Shown here piece by piece: positions 37,251 to 48,415 of a DNA stretch of 64,000 nt. The notes beneath the pieces are model-generated. The model was not told the DNA's origin and did no database searches. It saw nothing but the letters and a program-made list of their open reading frames with translations. Position numbers and translations under genes: made by a program. Source of the DNA: Phoronis australis (lineage: Eukaryota; Phoronida; Phoronidae); contig NMRA01000600.1 of NCBI GenBank assembly GCA_002633005.1, positions 107,342 through 171,341 on the forward strand, read 5' to 3'. How positions within the stretch are numbered: position 1 is the stretch's first letter; every line of letters begins with the position of its first letter.

Positions 37251-37810
37251 TGATAAGCTCTGCACTTAACTTAAACTAGTTTATGCCATGCTATGAAACT
37301 TTGCTAATCCAAACAGTCTCAAAAACTTTTTCCAAAAACAATTAGCTACTCTACATCCAGGGTCTGTTTTAGATTAATGTGACTCAGGATTTCAAACAGA
37401 AATTCGGTCTCACGCTCCCATTTCAAAGTTATGGAGGAAAGGTTTAGCCGAGTTATTGCCAGTGTATAGCAGTCTAGGAATAAATTATATAAATTATGTC
37501 AGCAACAAGCAGAGAATGCACTTTGGCTATAATGAGATTTAATCACTGCTCAACACTAGTTGTTGTTTGTAGCGTAAACTAAATTTCTGACTTCAGACTT
37601 ACAATGTAAGCCACTTTCATCGAAACTGGCCCCGGTTTTTTCAAGTGTTGCACGCCAGGAGTCCATGGAAACATGCACTGAATACTGAAGTGACATCTGT
37701 GGTATGAATTTAGCTTCGCCGCAAGTCCACGAGAACTCCTCGGGTGAAACACAACTGACCGCTAATCAACATTACATCGAAGACAATCTATTAATGACTT
37801 AGAGCTGAAA
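37250..37810 (+). repeat. Echo of gene copy 1 intron 1 sequence
   Basis: Two blocks match intron 1 of copy 1 in the same order. 37268-37350 (CTTAAACT..., CATGAAACTTT-like, CAATTAGCTA) matches 19875-19940. 37715-37805 (CCGCAAGTCCACGAGAACTC, then AATCTATTAATGACT) matches 21168-21250. Identity is roughly 70-75 percent by eye. This is the expected upstream part of the copy 2 duplication, now 12.5 kb from its exon 2 because of later insertions. Confidence 0.55.
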
Positions 37811-39140
37811 CTTACAGTTCGCATTAAGAAATCAACAGTCGTGTAGGATATCGTTTATTCCTTATCTCCTGAATCAGCAAGACAAATACACAACTTGAAA
37901 TGTTGGTTATTAAATTTCGAAATGACGTTTGAGTGATCTGTCGAAGCTTAGTCTGGCTACTGTGTACGTTATTTGTAGGCTCTAAATCAAACCATGAGTA
38001 AGTCCCAGACATCTGAGTTGTTGTTCAATATATATAATATTATGGGTTATCCGATAATACAAGTACTAGAAGGCAAGTGAATACGGCAAATTTCAGTTCT
38101 CACATGATATAAAATGTGTTACGACACTACTGGTTTATAACACTCGAGTGCGTAATTTTTTAAATTGCATGGGCGATTCACAAACTAGTGCAAAGTAGAA
38201 ATCCATACCTCTTACATTTTATCGGATGCAAACCACTGAAACAACCAAACGCGAGCCAACCAAACAATGCCCGAATTTCGAGAAGGTGACAAGGTTATGA
38301 TTGACAAGTCGGGTGTCACAACTGTACATACTCCCAGTCGGAAAGGACATCTAAACAACTCCTTAAACGGACCCATCTTTGGCGAATTCCACATCCACGT
38401 TCATTCAAACGGAGACGAGCCCCAATAGAACTAATTCATGAGGCGGACATTAAAATCCAAAGCGAGGTTCACTGCCATAAACAAAGTGGAAGTTGACATT
38501 GCCTGAGTTAAATGGCCAGTCCTTCGAGCCAACTTGGATATTAAATCTTAAAAGTGTGTCAATAATAAACCACAGAGACGTAGAACAATTCATTAGAGAA
38601 CATGTCAATGCACCAGCGACTGAGTTGTCTGATGAAAGGGTGTAGATTTTTTTCGGAAAACTAGGTTCGAAACATGAAAAGTAAATGGGACCAAATTGCT
38701 GAGATCGTAGTGTTACGGATTAGATCATGTTGGATACAGTGTTACCTTTCTTCTTGTAAATTGTTGATAAAAATGTTTTCTACACGAACCAGGTCATCTG
38801 CTCGTATTGTTGACAAGGTGAAGATATATTCGACTGTGTCATGGCGGCTCATCGTATTTTGCTGTCATGTGCAATTAGTAACATCTGATTTAGTTGATCA
38901 AGAATATTAACATCAAGCATATACATGTATAGCCTAGGTCCTGGTGAGGTAGGAACTACCGGGACTGACTAACAGGTAATTTGTTTTTCATCTGAAAGAA
39001 TAATTGATGTTGTTAAATAATTTTTATTAAAATAAAAAACCTGATTCGTAAATGAAATTAGAAATTATTTGACCATCAATTCTGCTTTCTTGGTTTTAAT
39101 AATTCTTACGTCTATTGATTTGAACTTCGGAGAGAACTTT
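37811..39140. other. No gene seen
   Basis: No splice-bounded open frame of note and no recognisable repeat. Confidence 0.5.
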
Positions 39141-39144
39141 TCAA

Positions 39145-39297
39145 TCACTGCGGTGGCGGATTTAGTATCAAAGTCCACAAACCCAAAAATTCCAGATCCC
39201 TGCATCCCTACATTTTAAGCTGGGCGGAACCATGTGGCGAAATTCTGGTTATTCCAGTGCCCTGCCTCCCAACTCAAAATCCTCCATCCGCCCCTGT
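39145..39297. mobile_element. Short GGCGGAT-type MITE
   Basis: It begins CGGTGGCGGATTTAGTATC and ends AAATCCTCCATCCGCCCCTG, imperfect inverted ends like those of 22977-23132 and 45888-46043. It is 150 bp and non-coding. Confidence 0.55.
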
Positions 39298-39338
39298 ACT
39301 GCACCTGTAGTTATTACCACCACACAAAATCTATTGCA

Positions 39339-39486
39339 TTGTAAACACAAAGAAACACAAAGTGTATGTGTGCTGTCTTCAGGTGATTCTGGTGAGTGGG
39401 GTGTTATTTGTAAACACAAAGTGTATGTGTGCTGTCTGAAGATGATTCTGGTGAGTACAGTGTAGGGTATGATTTGTAAACACAAC
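39339..39486. repeat. Two-unit 62-bp tandem repeat
   Basis: GTAAACACAAAGTGTATGTG followed by TGCTGTCT and GATTCTGGTGAGT occurs twice, with a third partial GTAAACACAA at the end. The repeated CTG|GTGAGT looks like a donor, but the unit is plainly a minisatellite. Confidence 0.75.
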
Positions 39487-41893
39487 ATATGTCACCAAAT
39501 GTTCCAAATAAGTCCGTTAATTTCTCTCCTCTAATTACAGTAATAGAGTTTTACATTGATCGGAGCATTACCAACTGCTACCTCATTTCCATGTGAAAAA
39601 CAATTCCCTCAAATGTTCACGGTCTTGAAGGTGCAGCTGGTTCACGATTTTGCATATGTCGATATCATAGTTACCCGCAGGCATTGAGGTTAATTTGACG
39701 TAACTTTCACTATGTACCGCGTTATTTCCTCACTGAAGACAAGCTCGAGCTGCGGTGACGCCATGCTTTTCTTTGTTCTCTCAAAAATCAGCTACCAACG
39801 GTAATGTATGAAAACTTGTCTACAACACAACTCTGTTATTAGGCTCAGATGAGTGACATAAAGGCTAGCTGTTCCACTGGCTAAAGAGGCATAGGGCGTG
39901 AAAAGCAAAAATAATTTCAGTAGTCAAAGTGGTTCTCTGTCACTGAAACAGAATTCAACCTACTCGTCAGATATTTTCACTGTTCGTTAGTAAATATTTT
40001 GAATTTCCTTTGTTATCAAAGCATTTTTAGTTTCATTTTCAACAAAACGATTCGTCGACTGTTAGCCACTTCGTTTCTATCCCACAATGCATAGCACGCT
40101 TCCTTATTTGGTATGGAAAGACATAGATGTAGCACATTTCCATTATATGGAAAGTGTGACATTTCACCTTCTACATAAACAGAACTGGCGACTTCAAGGA
40201 CCTCAGATTCGGAGTGCAATTAAACATAATTATCTGTCGTTAATACCCATCGCATCATTTAGCTCTTTTAATTGTCGATTTGCTGTGAGAGTATGCGCGT
40301 TTTTGTCATAAGTGGGAAGTTCATTAAAAATTATGTGGGGAGTCCCTTACAACAGATTTTCTACTTCGAACGTATTCCTAAAATCGTAGATTCTGTGCCT
40401 TTAGCGAAAATGCCAGTAGCTTTGCAGTAACTCAAACCTCCATCAAAGCTCCAGCAAGTTACCCTTACCGGCGTTCACATTACTGGCGTTTTTTCTTGGT
40501 AGCAAAGGCGCTTGCGTTTAAGTCAACATGTGAACCAGGTGTGTGTTATGGTTTTGACGTGGTAGAAAACTACAAGATACGTTTATGCACAATGCTTTCT
40601 TGTTTTCGCAATGTCGGTTTTAGGATACAGGATCGGTGATGAGTCAACATTAGATTTCGAAAAACTGTCTTCTACAAATCGCATGTTATATGATTCTAGC
40701 TACTACTAATGTTAAAACATTTCCTGTCGCCTTAAATAGGAACACTAGAACAACTAACATAATAGAGAATAGCATAATGTACACTTGACAAAGAGGAGTT
40801 CGTAATACGAAAGTAATACGTTGTGGTTGAGGTGTCTGGTTCACAGTACAGCAGAAATAGTTTTTAAGAGGAGTGGGGAAATATCGGACAAACAGTGTGG
40901 TCAGAAAATCCTTCTCATGAAAATTGCCAAAAGCATGACTGTAGATTATGCTTTAATTGTACGTGTACATATACATGTAGGTACATATTGGGGATTGAAA
41001 GCACCAAGTGAACCAGTCCAAGCACAGCTTCAATGAGAAATTAATTTTCATTATTTGAAATGATCTGTGACAGTACTGCAGCTACATGTAATACTGCAAA
41101 ACAGATGTCTAGCAGTTTGAAGGTCTTTCGATACGGGTGGGATTATCGTGGGCATGGGGACACAAGCGATCGGTCAAAATACACGTTGATTCTTTAAAAA
41201 GATCAGTTGCTTTGAAATTCTCGAGATTCTAAAATGCATGCAAATTTGGCTGACATCACATGCACGTCCACAACCTTTAGATGACCAAACTGAACCTGAA
41301 AGAGAATTGGTGAAAACTTCCTGTCTTCATCAAGATACGACGTAAACGCCAGGCATGGTTTGGCGTAGCTACCGTGTCACAAGGTGATGTCTATAATTGA
41401 ACGAGAAAATATACAGGGAATGGCTGTCTCCGTGAGCAGCAATATCTTATCCATGTACCTGTACATGTAGGTGTAGCTGGCGCATTGGGTACATGGTTCC
41501 TGTCATGAAACGACCCGGACATGCAATGGTGTGTAGGAGCTTCACGTCCGTCTTTTTTAAAAATTTGACGATGCGTATCTTTGTGTATTAAGTTGTGAGT
41601 GCCCACGTTGTATTAAATAGCGTATATGTAATACATGTGCGTCGGGCTTCTACATGTATATAGTTGTTATTATTTCTTAGTCAAATTTTGTCATGAACGT
41701 GTTTGGCAAAGTCGCACTCGCAGGCGCACAATAAAATTTTACGGCAATTTCGGGCCTTATAATATCATACTTCTGGAAATAGATAATCATGTCACATTTA
41801 AAATATAATAGGCACGTTATGCGAAGTACTTTTCTGGAACTGCGCTGACGAAACACAAGGCTTCAGCTGAACAGCGCCGTGGAATCGACCTCT
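39487..41893. other. Gene-free stretch with the inverted partner of 4886-5330
   Basis: About 39885-40320 is the inverted counterpart of 4886-5330, described there. The remainder contains TACATGTA-rich sequence (40970-40985, 41455-41470) and no supported gene. Confidence 0.5.
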
Positions 41894-42033
41894 CGCTCAG
41901 TAACGCTAGAAACGCGTTAAAAAGCAAGACTTCGCGAGATTACGTGATATATTGCCGTGTATTTTAAATGAGAGCACGTGACTTTGGCTAGATTTTAGCT
42001 AGGTCCTACCGTAGGGCCTAGCGTTGCTGAACG
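41894..42033. mobile_element. TTCAGTAAC palindromic MITE, near-complete
   Basis: The left end CGCTCAGTAACGCTAG and right end CTAGCGTTGCTGAACG are inverted repeats of each other. The core AAAAAGCAAGACTTCGCGAG, TTAAATGAGAGCACGTGACT and GATTTTAGCTAGGTCCTA match 36163-36302 closely. Confidence 0.85.
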
Positions 42034-42118
42034 CACGCCCGATGTCATCTGTTTCGTCGGCGTTTGATGGGTCAACGCGATGTTCGGCGTGCGCATCAGT
42101 TTTTTGATTTAATCTATT

Positions 42119-42537
42119 TTGGCCTGTTCATCATTGATTGATATTACTGTTCAAGCATGGGTGGTTAGAGATACTTTTGTGTACCCGTTGGGTCACAACA
42201 CGTCGGCTACTGTTTTGGACAGTCGTAAAAAAGTGACATTACATAGAATACCTGCCAAAAGAGAACTCAAAAAGGTATGTATTCAGCGACTAAATATGTA
42301 AGGCAAAATTTAATTTTGAATGCTGGAACCAGAGCATGTTCTGAACACTTTGCTACAGGAGCAACATACCTACCATTTTGCCTAGCAAGCAACAACCGCA
42401 AGTTGCTGCTCCCAGACCTCCAAATAGTTTACAAGTACCATGGAAAGCCTAACCCCGTGGACATTTCTGTTCTGGAAGAGCCCTTGATTAGACAGGACTT
42501 TCGTGAAGATGTCAATTGCCAGCAGGGCTCGACATAA
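42119..42537 (+). pseudogene. Frameshifted THAP-like zinc-finger fragment
   Basis: The first reading frame ends ...SRKKVTLHRIPAKRELKK (to about 42275). The match continues, one base out of frame, as KYVRQNLILNAGTRACSEHF and further to a stop at 42537. The pattern HRIPxxxxLKK ... N...T..CSEHF is the central and distal part of a THAP domain, a C2CH zinc-binding DNA-binding fold, with the final C-x2-H visible in C-S-E-H. The N-terminal C-x2-4-C pair is not evident. THAP domains occur in host genes and in P-element-type transposases; I cannot tell which. AG|GTATGT at the frameshift (42273) could alternatively be a splice donor. Confidence 0.45.
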
Positions 42538-42660
42538 CGCATTTGCGACCTGAAATTTGGAAATGCGAGCTGAGATTTTTGTCAGCTCGTATAAAGTCGC
42601 AAAATGCGACCTGGAATTTCCAACGAATGCGAGCTGAGTTTTTACACTTCTAAACAGATA
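42538..42660. repeat. Internal two-copy repeat AATGCGACCTGGAATTT
   Basis: GCGACCTGAAATTTGGAAATGCGAGCTGAG and GCGACCTGGAATTTCCAACGAATGCGAGCTGAG-type blocks occur in tandem about 65 bp apart directly behind the THAP-like fragment. They may belong to the same decayed mobile element. Confidence 0.5.
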
Positions 42661-44479
42661 CCTGGCAAATACACAGCAGCTCTTGTTAATCCGACCGTTA
42701 TTTGGTTGTTGCCAAATACAAGTTCAAAAGAACCCTAACCGAGAACATGCCTCGATCCCGATGANTGAGTGTCACGAGCCAGCGTCACGCGCTTCGCTCA
42801 GTTCCGCGATAGCCTTTGCCTAACTCGCGTGACGCAATTGAAATACTTTGTGGTTATCGCTGTGAGGTGAAAAAGTTAACGGTGACCAAAAAGTGGAATT
42901 GAATTCTTAACCAAAGTCACCTTAATTCTCGTAACTGAGCTTCATCGAAGATATATTTAGAAGTAAGAAGGACCACTTAAGAGCCAGTAAGCGCTTTTTA
43001 AGTGAAGTGTGAAATGTATTTTTTGACGAAGTGAAAACTCTTAATCGGTGACCGGATTTGGCCTACCGCCAGTTTTAAATACACGGGACATAATTTGTAC
43101 AGAAAGCAATGGGAAGTAAATTCTGTCAAGCACGGTGAAATTTGATGACGTAGGAAGCGGGAGACCGGGGGGCAGGGGAGGCAGACACGGCCCCACAAAA
43201 AAATTCAGGCGTAAGGGTTAAACCGTGGCAACCGACATACAATGTAGGCGTGAGGCCGGGAACAGTCGAGAAAAGAAAGACTGCGAGAGAGAAAATTCAT
43301 GAGAACATTTAACAACTCTGCATCACTGCATGTTTACCTTTTGAGGAGATTGTCCTTGGGGTCAACGCTTTTGCAGCGCAGGTTGTCTAAACGCACTTGA
43401 AAACGTGAATCAAATCAAGCATACATATATTTCGAAAAATCGAGCTGTTCGGGGGAAATGTCCGTTTGTCACTCTGTACACAGTGTAAATCCGACACTGC
43501 CAAGTATGCACGATGGAAGTTGAGACTCCAAATTCGTCGAAAAAAAACAAAACATTCGTTCATAGCCCAGCCATTTGACACAAATAACCAAAAATATGAA
43601 AAAATACGATTGCCACGATCGAAAGGGTGGAATTTTGAAGAACGTGAAACCACTATTTGTGAATTACACAAAAGGACTATTTCCGATAGTTAGTTATAAA
43701 ATAATGTTACTGTTTCCCGTAGTATCACAAGAATAGTAGGCCTATCTCTTTTGAAGATGGTTACTATGGGTTGTTTGTAAGGAATTCCCACATGTGGAAA
43801 ACGCTGCTGTCTAGGCTACTATTTGTGATGGCCGTGTACATGTCGAAAGGGGTTACTCAAAGAACTCTCGCAATCCTAAACAAAGATTTCAGCGTTGTTT
43901 TTTATCACTGCAGTTTAAGTCTATCTCGTGAACCGTTAGAGGTACCTCTGAAATGAGCAAAAATACACCTTAATACGAATACCCTATCTCCCATATTACC
44001 ACGTTTACCCGTCAGAAGTCTGCAAGCATGCATGCGGAAATTGCTTATAACATTCCGTTTTGATAAACAAATTCGTTGGTTTCTGATATACTTGTTTCTG
44101 TATCTATGAAAATCGATATAGTCATAGACGATGTTTGACATTTAGAAAGAAGCTAATCTTGTAAGAATTGATGTTTCAGTGAATTTAATTGCAGGTTGAA
44201 GTTGGAAAAACTCTATAATCATATCCCCAAATAGTAAAGAGCAGTCTTACAGACGATTTTTGCATATCTAAAATATCTATCAGACATTAATGAAATCCGG
44301 ACTCACAAACCGTAGATAGAAAAAACTTTTAAAAATCCTTATATGAATGAAATTAAACTCATTGCTTGGAATGGTTGTTCCTTGATGTTTTTAGTTTCTA
44401 GTATACAGTAGTATCGAATTTTTGTTGAAAACTGAATTGATTGCTTGTCTTGATTCGCGTGCACGTCATGACTGACGTA
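42661..44479. other. No gene seen; single N at 42765
   Basis: The N separates CGATCCCGATGA from TGAGTGTCACGAGCC. Unlike the other contig joins I see no repeated sequence across it. No gene is supported in the rest. Confidence 0.45.
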
Positions 44480-45362
44480 CATTGCTCAAAGTATGCTTAC
44501 ATATCTTAAACAAAACAACTTGATCTATCATCGTCAATTTGATTTTTCGCCTGGAAACAGCACCGTGGCACAACTTGTTTAAATGGTACATAACATTCAT
44601 TCACATTTTGAGAAGGGCGAGAGTGTCAGGTCCATTTTTCTAGATATAGCTTCTGCTTTCGACTGTGTCCCTCACGACCTTCTACTTCACAAACTTCTAT
44701 CCTATGGCATTACCGGTAATCTTTTAAACATGATTACCTAATATCTCTCCGAAAGAACATACAGTGTTCGTGTCGACGGCGTAATTTCAACTTTTTTCAC
44801 TCCTAGATTTGTAAACGCAGGTGTACCGCAATGTAGCGTATTGGGCCCTCTTCTCTTCTTGGTTTATATTAATGACCTTCCTGATAACCTGTCATGTAGC
44901 ACATACATTTATGCAGACGACACGGCGCTTTTTTATCCCTTCGTAGGGAGCAGCCCTGAAAGTTCTTTGCAGCTTCAATACGATTTCAATTAACTCAGCC
45001 ATTGGTCACAAGAATAGAGAATGAATTTTAAACCAGAAAAAAAAACGTTGACCTCACCTTCTCCAAATCTAGTAATGCTCTCTTTCTTGTTGACCCATCT
45101 TATGACCTTAAACATAATGATGAAATCATTCCCAGAAAACAATCGCACAGACATCTTGGTATACTGTTAGATGAAAAACTCTCATTCCCACCTAACGTTC
45201 GGGAGCTCGTACGCAAAATTCAGAAACTAATTAACCCACTTAAGCTTGTCTCTCGTCATCTGAATTCTACACATTTAGAAGTTTTGTTCAAATCATTTAT
45301 ACTTCCACAAATCGATTATTGTGACATTATTTATCAGTCGGCCAATACGGGTGCACTTCAAT
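44480..45362 (+). pseudogene. LINE reverse transcriptase, 5'-truncated, 5' part
   Basis: Translated motifs in one main frame are YLKQNNLIYHRQFDFSPGNS (44499), RSIFLDIASAFDCVPHDLLL (44628), [20 protein letters not shown] (44820) and [12 protein letters not shown] (44907), the fingers and palm of a non-LTR reverse transcriptase with the catalytic Y-A-D-D. VPQC replaces the usual VPQG and several stops interrupt the frame. It ends at ...CDIIYQSANTGALQ (45362). The continuation from TGALQ is found at 47421, after the duplicated block. Clade uncertain (Jockey/CR1 group). Confidence 0.8.
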
Positions 45363-45887
45363 AGATAAATATCACTTAAAAAAATGGCATACCCTCGTTA
45401 AAAATAATATTTAACCCTGCTGTAGAGCCCGTGCAAAATCTCAGTGATCCAGGAGAACTGAATTTGAACTCCAGGCGCTGAGAAAGTGTGCAAATTTTTG
45501 TGACACACTATCCTTTTCCCCACCAATTGGACAACCTGTCGTGTTTAACTATGGGACTTCGGGACTCCATATTATCAAAAAATCCTTCAAAGAATGACCA
45601 TAATATAATAAAGTTTTCCTGAAACTGGATCACAATAAAACGAATCTTGACCTTAGACCGAGCGCAGACGGCCGGTTACGAGCTGCCTGTCTCAAGTGAA
45701 TCACAGCTGAGCTGACTGGCAACTAGCTTTAGATCATCGAGGAATTTCGTATTTCCACACTATTAGGTCTCGGCTATAGCTACTTGAGGCAGCTTCTCGC
45801 TACCAGACAGTGTACATGTACTTGTCCTAGGCCCCTTCTTACTCTCCGTATTGGTTCACGGTTACTCATCACCGGGGTTGTCCCAGG

Positions 45888-46043
45888 GGCGGATCCAGGA
45901 TTCTGAGTTGGGGGGTAGGGCTGAGTATTAGCCATATTTTTACCCGTCAGAGATTCGCACCCCCGAACTGCCGACTGGAATTTGGGAGAATTTTAGGTGT
46001 GGCATAGCCCCTTCGCTTCACATAAATCCGCCACCTCTCCCCT
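45888..46043. mobile_element. Short GGCGGAT-type MITE in block A
   Basis: AGGGGCGGATCCAGGATTCT at the left and AAATCCGCCACCTCTCCCCT at the right are imperfect inverted repeats. The copy at 48951-49110 lies at the same place in block B. Confidence 0.6.
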
Positions 46044-47325
46044 AGGGTGAACGTTAGATATTTGGTACAAATATGGTGGCACTGGGAGAACGGGGGCAAG
46101 GGAGGGTGGCGGAGGTGTTGGCGATGGGGGGTCGTTTGGCGAAGTCGAAATGGTTTGTGCCCCCCCCTCCCCAATAATTTTTGCCTTCCTACGGGCCTAC
46201 GTTTTCACACTAAATCCGCGATATTCAAAGCACAGTATCTCGTTTGTCTGAACCATAGATTTTCCAATATAGAGGTCTGAACGACCTAATGCGTCAGCGT
46301 CCCTAGTGGTCAATCGTTCTTGGGATATCCCAATTACGACAGTCAATCATGTGACGTATATGATGTCATGTTAAACAAATAACATTTATACCAGTACCAG
46401 CTGAGAGATCGTCACTGTAAATCAAAAACGGTTCAAAGAAACAGAATTGTTTGCATCTTTCTGCAATGAACTAGAAAACACCACGCCATCTTCAGACTAT
46501 GCTACTAAAACTACTGAGGAAGCGTACTCAGGTAAAAGTTTTGTTTGACGTTCAACTGTCTGAGCTAATTAAGTCGCTGTATAGTGCCTGCTGGGTCCTG
46601 CTACCGGGTGTCAGCACCTCCAGCATTTTAATGTGCCGGTACTTTTTCTGCAGCAACACAGGAACAGACGACATTCTCCTGGAGTCTGTTTCGTGAATAG
46701 TTGGTCTTACACCCCCTTTCACAATTGCCAAATAAAGATTTAGTGACGTAACTATTATCTCATCACTGTCGACGATTTGTAAGAAAATGTTCACTTATCA
46801 CAAATACATTCTGATACTTTACTCGTTTGCTTAACTCAATTTAAATTTTTTTCAAAATGTTTGTGGCACGTTGGATGATGCGATCACAAAGGTTGTGGTC
46901 AATAAATAAGTATAAGGTCCGACCCATTTTTTTCTTCACCAACCGCCGTTAAGCGTACCTCAAGACTCTTGCTCAAGCTGTTTCCATTATAATGACAAAA
47001 AATGAAAATTGAAAATGAAGCAGTAAAATTAGGAACAATTTGTTTACTACAACACTGTCGAATTCAACGAAACCGTGCAGATAAACGGAAGATCGCATTG
47101 CAAACTCTCGCCGCTGGTCTCGTGAAATTTCGGGGTGGCAAAGTTAGCTCTAACACTAGAATGCACAGGCCACGCATGAGAATTGTCATTCTGGTTGTAA
47201 AGTTGTTTGGATTAATCTAAGGCTAAGAAGTACAGCACACGCTTATACTTAAGGACACGACATCCTTACGGTACGTTGTCCAGTTGGTTAATCGTGATGT
47301 ACCTTTCTTTGCAGTAAAGGCCTAT

Positions 47326-47419
47326 GGCTGCTGTTGGTTGTCGTTGGCGTGTTCGTCTTCGGGATATGCTATCAATACACGTGCACGATTAGTGAGTACG
47401 AAGATCCATTCAATGTCGT
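47326..47419 (+). pseudogene. Truncated gene exon 2 in block A, cut by N
   Basis: After the acceptor CTTTCTTTGCAG the 94 bases are the same as the start of copy 2's exon 2 (50384-50477 and beyond) and encode the transmembrane segment GLWLLLVVVGVFVFGICYQY. The exon breaks off at AATGTCGT, where copy 2 continues AATGTCGTGGAGCC. The break coincides with the N, so it marks the end of a contig and not a biological truncation. Confidence 0.8.
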
Positions 47420-47420
47420 N

Positions 47421-48415
47421 TACGGGTGCACTCCAACATTTGGAGAAGTTACAGTATCAAGCTGCCTTACTCATAACCGGAGCTTACAGGGGATCCAACA
47501 GTGTTAAGGTTGTGAATAGTCTTAAGTGGCCCAAGCTGTCTACTCGACGCAATCTTCACATGACCACATTTACTTTCGAAGTAATAAACAACGCCAATAA
47601 CGTCTCTGTCAAAAAATATTTGATCTATACACTAGACAAGGCCATCGTAGTGATTTGAGGTCCTCCACCCCATATGCAATTCCTCCGTCATTCAGTCAGG
47701 CATTCAGAAGGTCTACAGTCATGACGTGCATCAACAACTGGAATTCTCTTCCAGTCTCTGTTCAGGAAAGCAACTCTTTTACCAGTATAAAAAATAACTT
47801 TAGAACTGTTTGTCACAATTTTGATAACTCAGCACCCTTAACTCAGTTCTCCCTTTCCTGCTATAACGAAATAGCATTGTTAAGATTAAGATGTGGTCTT
47901 TTCCTCAAATCTGACAAGTTTAGGCATAACTTTAGTAATGTTTCTCCAAACTGTAAATGTGGTGACCATTAATCTTATCCTCATATTTTCTTCAAAATTC
48001 CCCCCATTGAATACCTGAGAGACTCACTCTTTCTTGCACTCAATGAAAACCAATCAATTGTTGATGTTCTCAATTCTTGTAGTAATATCCCTACTAATGT
48101 TACATTATTATTGAACGGTAGTCCTAACTTTGACGTCGTTCTCAATGAATTCCTCCTAAGCAACGTTACCAAATTTTTATGTACCGTTTATCAAGATTGC
48201 TGCTTCTGATTTCCATACATGAATCTGTTCGTGTTTTTGTTTTTATATATTCGCAAAAACATATCTAAATATTGGGATACTTATATTAGATACTACTTAA
48301 ATTTATATACATCTATGTATATTAGTTTCAATTATGAAATGTTTACAACCCAGATATAATGCTTCGCGATTTCTGGGTTTGTCATCATTTCTTTGTATGT
48401 CTTTTGTATTCTTCA
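47421..48415 (+). pseudogene. LINE reverse transcriptase, 3' part
   Basis: It continues the element at 44480-45362: TGALQHLEKLQYQAALLITG (47427) is the thumb region, then LNSLPV-type block NNWNSLPVSVQESNSFTSIK (47740) and a terminal CKCGDH (47955) where a zinc-knuckle-like Cys/His end is common. Frameshift or stop at 47658 and 47970. An AT-rich 3' UTR runs to TTCAATAAATA at about 48415. Block A lacks exactly this part. Confidence 0.75.

Larger units (their letters stand above)
45363..47419 (+). repeat. Duplicated 2-kb block, copy A (probable unmerged allele)
   Basis: From ATCACTTAAAAAAATGGCAT to CAATGTCGT this block matches 48426-50488 with only scattered substitutions and small indels. Copy A contains a short GGCGGAT MITE (45888-46043), open segments identical to those in copy B, and the first 94 bases of the gene's exon 2 (47326-47419). 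It ends at the N at 47420. The sequence after the N restarts at a point homologous to 45346, upstream of this block. Confidence 0.85.

Noticed and set aside
35338-42033. Short open frames through the 140-bp palindromic elements
   Set aside because: The frames are not shared among copies, and the elements are non-coding MITEs.
47326-47658. A third gene or a fusion of the membrane anchor with the sequence after the N
   Set aside because: The open frame running across 47420 joins an exon fragment to LINE sequence through an assembly gap.
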